Source of the DNA: Verrucomicrobiota bacterium
Lineage (GTDB): Bacteria > Verrucomicrobiota > Verrucomicrobiia > Chthoniobacterales > UBA10450
Direction: 5' to 3'
Length of the DNA: 36,847 bases
NCBI GenBank assembly: GCA_003218525.1
Contig: QHNU01000064.1
Span: forward strand, 9,548 to 46,394
Of the stretch, positions 33,719 through 36,847 are shown piece after piece. Made by a program: the position numbers and the translations under genes. The notes under the pieces are model-generated. The model worked only from the letters and a program-made list of their open reading frames with translations, had not been told where the DNA came from and ran no database searches. Position 1 is the first letter of the stretch. Each line of letters starts with the position of its first letter.

Positions 33719-35014
33719 ATGGCCCGCTTTCAGTACGTAGCGCTCGATGGTCGCGGTCAGGAATCGACCGGACTTGTCGAGGCGAACTCGGAAAACGAAG
33801 TCATCGGCCAGCTGCGTCAAGCCGGGTATTTCCCGACCGGGGTTTACGCTGAAGGCAAGGCGCCGTCGCGCGACGGCAAGGCCAAGAGGCCGCGCGTGAC
33901 CAGCCTGCCGGCCCTGCCGAAAACAGCGCGGCGGCGGGGTGAGATTACGCTGTTCCAGCGCCGCAAAGTAAAAACAAAGACGCTGATGATTTTCACGCGA
34001 CAGCTCGCGACTCTGATTGATTCTGGTCTCCCGTTATTGCGTTCGCTTAATGTGTTATCGAAGCAAGAGCGCGATGCCGTGCTCAAACGTACCACCGACG
34101 CGTTGGCCGAGGCCGTGCAAGGCGGCAGCACGTTCTCGGATTCGCTGACGCAGCACCCGCGCATCTTTAATCAGCTTTACATCAGCATGGTGAAGGCAGG
34201 CGAACTTGGCGGCGTACTCGAGGTCGTGCTCACCCGGTTGGCCGAGTTTCAGGAGAAAGCGCAGAAGATCAAAAACAAGGTTCTCGCGGCCATGGTCTAT
34301 CCGATCATTGTTCTCACTCTCGCGCTTTCGATTCTGTCCTTTCTTCTCGTATTCATCGTGCCGAGGTTTCAACTGATCTTTCACGAAATGTTGGGCGACA
34401 AACCACTGCCCACCATCACGCTGGTCGTGATGGGCGCTAGCGATTTCGTGCAAAGAAACTGGGCTGTTATCATTGGCGCAATCGTTGCCCTCGTCATCGG
34501 GATTAAGGTGCTTGCGCGCACGCCCGGTGGACGCGCGGGCATTGATCGGCTGAAGCTACGCCTGCCGCTCTTTGGCGACTTGATGCGGAAGACCGCGATC
34601 TCGCGGTTTTCTCGTACCCTTGGCACGCTGGTCACAAGCGGTGTCTCGATTTTACAAGCGCTCAATATTACGCGCGAAACGGCCGGGAACCGGGTGATTG
34701 CAGACGCAATCTCGCAGGTCCACGATCGGGTCAAGGAAGGCGAATCAATCGTGCAGCCGCTGGAGACCAGTGGCGCGTTCCCACCGATGGTCGTCAGCAT
34801 GATCGATGTCGGTGAAGAGACCGGCCAGCTTCCCGAGATGCTGTTAAAGATCGCTGATGTTTACGACGACGAAGTCGATAACTCCGTTGCCGCGATGACC
34901 TCATTACTCGAGCCGATGATGATTGTATTTCTCGCGGCCATCGTTGGCACAATCGTGATCGCCTTGTTTCTTCCGCTCATCGGTATCATCAGCGGATTGC
35001 AGCAGCAGTCGTGA
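33719..35014 (+). CDS. PilC/GspF inner-membrane platform protein
   Basis: 431 residues from ATG 33719, chosen because 'ARFQYVALDGRGQESTGLVE' is the standard PilC/GspF opening; the frame extends to 33524 through repeat DNA. Two T2SSF domains (~105-225 and ~310-425) each with the 'FTRQLATLIDSGLPLLRSL' / 'FSRTLGTLVTSGVSILQAL' pattern, three membrane helices, and the terminal 'IVIALFLPLIGIISGL'. It docks the assembly ATPase to the membrane and to nascent pilins. A Lys/Arg-rich, low-complexity insert (~50-85) is longer than usual. Next gene overlaps by GTGA. Confidence 0.94.
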   Translation: MARFQYVALDGRGQESTGLVEANSENEVIGQLRQAGYFPTGVYAEGKAPSRDGKAKRPRVTSLPALPKTARRRGEITLFQRRKVKTKTLMIFTRQLATLIDSGLPLLRSLNVLSKQERDAVLKRTTDALAEAVQGGSTFSDSLTQHPRIFNQLYISMVKAGELGGVLEVVLTRLAEFQEKAQKIKNKVLAAMVYPIIVLTLALSILSFLLVFIVPRFQLIFHEMLGDKPLPTITLVVMGASDFVQRNWAVIIGAIVALVIGIKVLARTPGGRAGIDRLKLRLPLFGDLMRKTAISRFSRTLGTLVTSGVSILQALNITRETAGNRVIADAISQVHDRVKEGESIVQPLETSGAFPPMVVSMIDVGEETGQLPEMLLKIADVYDDEVDNSVAAMTSLLEPMMIVFLAAIVGTIVIALFLPLIGIISGLQQQS

Positions 35015-35553
35015 ATCCGGTCACCGACGCGGAAATCAGATTCTCTGGAGGAGATAGATCATTGGGACGAGACGGAGCTGGTCCCTCTGCAGCCGTCGCG
35101 GTGGCCGAAGGTCGGAAGGACAAGAAATCTGAAACCCGTATCTACTCGTCCGCTGCCTTCACGCTCATCGAAATACTTATCGTTATCGGGATCATTCTGT
35201 TTCTCGCGGGATTATTACTTGCGGTTAGCGGCTTTGTTCAGGAGAAAGGTAAGCGTTCCCGCGCCGAGGCCGAGATCGCGGCTATGTCAGCCGCACTGGA
35301 AACTTACAAGGCGGATAATGGGATTTATCCGCAGAACGCCGACACAATAGCTTTAGACCCGACGGCTGACTTTGATTCAACTCCACCTTCGGCTGGGCAG
35401 ACGAATAAATATAGCAAGGCGAGCCTCTATTTGTACGAGCAATTATTCGGCGTTACTTCTGGGACACGATCCGAGACTCCTTCCAGTAAGTCTTATCTTA
35501 CATTCCAACCAAGCATGTTGTATCCCTGGTCCAGAGCACTGGTGGTTCGATAA
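35011..35553 (+). CDS. Type IV prepilin-like/GspG-like protein, short C-terminus
   Basis: 180 residues from GTG 35011 overlapping the gspF stop. An unusually long polar leader (~48 residues) precedes the prepilin peptidase and methylation motif 'SAAFTLIEILIVIGIILFL', cleaved before Phe with Glu at +5, then the α-helix of a pseudopilin and 'AAMSAALETYKADNGIYPQN', the GspG-like region. The C-terminus stops after 'SYLTFQPSMLYPWSRALVVR', without the 'DPxGNxYxY' closing segment expected in GspG proteins, so a late frameshift is possible. The leader may reflect an over-long start choice; downstream in-frame start codons are not obvious. Confidence 0.8.
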   Translation: MNPVTDAEIRFSGGDRSLGRDGAGPSAAVAVAEGRKDKKSETRIYSSAAFTLIEILIVIGIILFLAGLLLAVSGFVQEKGKRSRAEAEIAAMSAALETYKADNGIYPQNADTIALDPTADFDSTPPSAGQTNKYSKASLYLYEQLFGVTSGTRSETPSSKSYLTFQPSMLYPWSRALVVR

Positions 35554-35749
35554 CAGCTGATACATCGAAGTGGATCAAGAATTGGTGACGCCATAGCGGC
35601 AATCCGTGATCAGTGAGATAGTGAGAGATTCCTCGGCTTCGCTCGGAACGACAAAAATTGTCTGCGCGGCTCAGGATGACGACGCCTCATTTTGTAGCGG
35701 CGGTCTCTGACCGTCGCTAATCGCCGCCCGGCGAGCGCCCGCAAAAGAT
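35554..35749. other. Intergenic region with one REP-like hairpin
   Basis: 196 bases between convergent genes. Contains a TGTAGC-flanked hairpin GCGGCGGTC-TCT-GACCGTCGC (35697-35717; one G·U pair), the same design as the units at 33455-33669, and a GATTCCTCGGCTTCGCTCGG tract (from about 35629) that looks like a dispersed repeat. No gene seen. Confidence 0.55.
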
Positions 35750-36821
35750 TTACTCGTTAGTGTGAACGACGATCACCACGCGCCGATTCGGCTGCTGGCG
35801 CCTGATCTCGGCTTCTTCCTGCAACGGGTCCATCACCGGCCGAGGCGCGACCAGGAACTTCGAGGCACCAAATCCGCGCGTTTGAATCTGAGCTGGGTTA
35901 ATTCCCATGACGTTGACCAGATAATCTTTCACGCTATCGGCCCGTCGTTGGCTTAGATCCAGGTTGTATTCAAAAGAGCCGAAGGCATCGGTGTAACCTT
36001 CGATCGAAAATGTCGCTTTTGGATTTCTCCGGATCAGTGTCCCAAGCTTCTGCAGCTGCTCGACCGAACTAGCCTGCAATTCAGCGCTGTCGTATTGGAA
36101 AAGCTGGTCGTCTGGCATCCGGATCGCAGTGCCCGATCCAAGTGGACCTTTTTGCGCAAGTAACGAGTCCAGATCGCTAAATCCAAGATTGCGCCCTTTG
36201 CTCGGTCCGGCGCTGTCGGCCTGAATCTGGCTGGTGAAACTATTTGGACGCTTGATCGTTGTACTGGTCGCCAGCTCAGTGCCGCTCAACGCCGGTTGCG
36301 GCCGACCTGAGACGGCGGAATCGTTCAACATCGTTTGCCATCGTTTGCTCACGCGTTCCGTTCGGACTTTTCGACAGCGTCTGCGCTGTGCTTCGCTCGA
36401 TTTCGGTCAACATCGAAGTTGCGTCTGTCGGATCCACTCGCGGTTTATCCGGCAAGACATTCTGTGTGTCATCCGGAACCGCCGTTGTCGCCTGCACATC
36501 TTGCAGTAATTGATCGAACGACTTCTTCTCGTCGGGCAATTGCACGTCTGTCTTGTCCGGCTCTGGTTTGGCCGCCGGATTCAACTGATCCACACTGGCT
36601 TTGTCGAGAGCCGCCTGAGGCTCGACGCTTTTGACCTTGAAGGTTGGCGGCTGCGATGAAGAAGCCACCGCTACTTCGGCCGGCGTAAAGCGCACCCCGT
36701 AAAAATAGGCGCAAAGAATAAGGTGCAGGATCAGTGAAATGACCAGTCCGAAGAAGAGCCAGTTTCGCTGGCCGGTCGCGTTCAGAAGCGCCTCGTGCTC
36801 GTCGTAATCTGAAACTCGCAT
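35750..36821 (-). pseudogene. OmpA-family envelope protein, reading frame split by a 10-bp tandem duplication
   Basis: The first frame (36821-36276) gives an N-terminal membrane helix ('NWLFFGLVISLILHLILCAY', ~19-38) and a Pro/Asp/Lys-rich periplasmic linker, then drifts into unrelated residues. The second frame (GTG 36352 to 35750) continues with a Ser/Pro-rich linker and a complete OmpA peptidoglycan-binding domain ('FSIEGYTDAFGSFEYNLDLS', 'RRADSVKDYLVNVMGI', 'QPNRRVVIVVH'). At 36329-36348 the 10-base unit CATCGTTTGC occurs twice in perfect tandem; deleting one copy joins the frames exactly (…TREQTMLNDSAVSG…), giving 353 codons. Likely anchors the envelope to peptidoglycan when intact. If unrepaired, the halves would be made separately, the second from GTG 36352. 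Confidence 0.85.
36329..36348 (-). repeat. Perfect 10-bp tandem duplication inside the OmpA-family gene
   Basis: CATCGTTTGC at 36329-36338 and again at 36339-36348 (GCAAACGATG in coding sense), with a partial third match TCGTTCAA just before. Ten bases shift the frame by one. Confidence 0.95.
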
Positions 36822-36847
36822 CTGTAAACGAACCGGTAGCTGCTGCC

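Overview
The window reads as chromosome of a Gram-negative, GC-rich, probably free-living bacterium. lpxD (lipid A), an OmpA-family protein, a type IV pilus/type II secretion type assembly module and a lipobox lipoprotein all point to an outer membrane. The protein style, the short TGTAGC-flanked hairpin repeats and the mix of genes fit a soil Verrucomicrobiota (Chthoniobacterales / Udaeobacter-like). That assignment is inference from general familiarity, not a search result.

Layout. 1-5700: 3' end of an amino-acid permease with a C-terminal universal-stress domain, serA, a small GlsB/YeaQ membrane protein, a broken EamA exporter gene, a ferritin-like/VIT1 fusion (MbfA-like) and a zinc-ribbon thioredoxin. 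5800-8150: a tRNA-Ala(CGC) gene and, 2.1 kb away, a decayed copy of its 5' half plus upstream flank. Between them lies gene-poor DNA with one membrane protein and one possible small secreted protein. 8150-11900: 3-methyladenine glycosylase I, an ArsS-type radical SAM protein, a small exported protein, a UdgX-type uracil-DNA glycosylase and a GNAT acetyltransferase.

11880-22360 is the most unusual part. On the minus strand a receiver-histidine kinase, an 803-residue LanB-like protein lacking an elimination domain and an orphan ParA ATPase form an apparent operon (the last two overlap by GTGA). Diverging from it on the plus strand, a ketosynthase-like protein that keeps its Cys but has lost both catalytic His is translationally coupled to two paralogous histidine kinases. 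No precursor peptide, acyl carrier protein, ParB or output regulator is visible beside them.

22460-29950: class II fructose-bisphosphate aldolase, lpxD, a lone receiver protein, a NYN-domain protein preceded by a 47-residue very basic protein, an envelope coiled-coil protein with a lipoprotein, glgC and glmS. 30017-35553: two tandem PilB/GspE ATPases, a spacer full of palindromic REP/BIME-like units, PilC/GspF with its own good promoter, and a prepilin-like protein. 35750-36821: an OmpA-family gene split into two frames by a perfect 10-bp tandem duplication; removing one copy restores a single 353-codon frame.

No CRISPR array, rRNA, complete insertion sequence, recombinase gene or replication origin was recognised.
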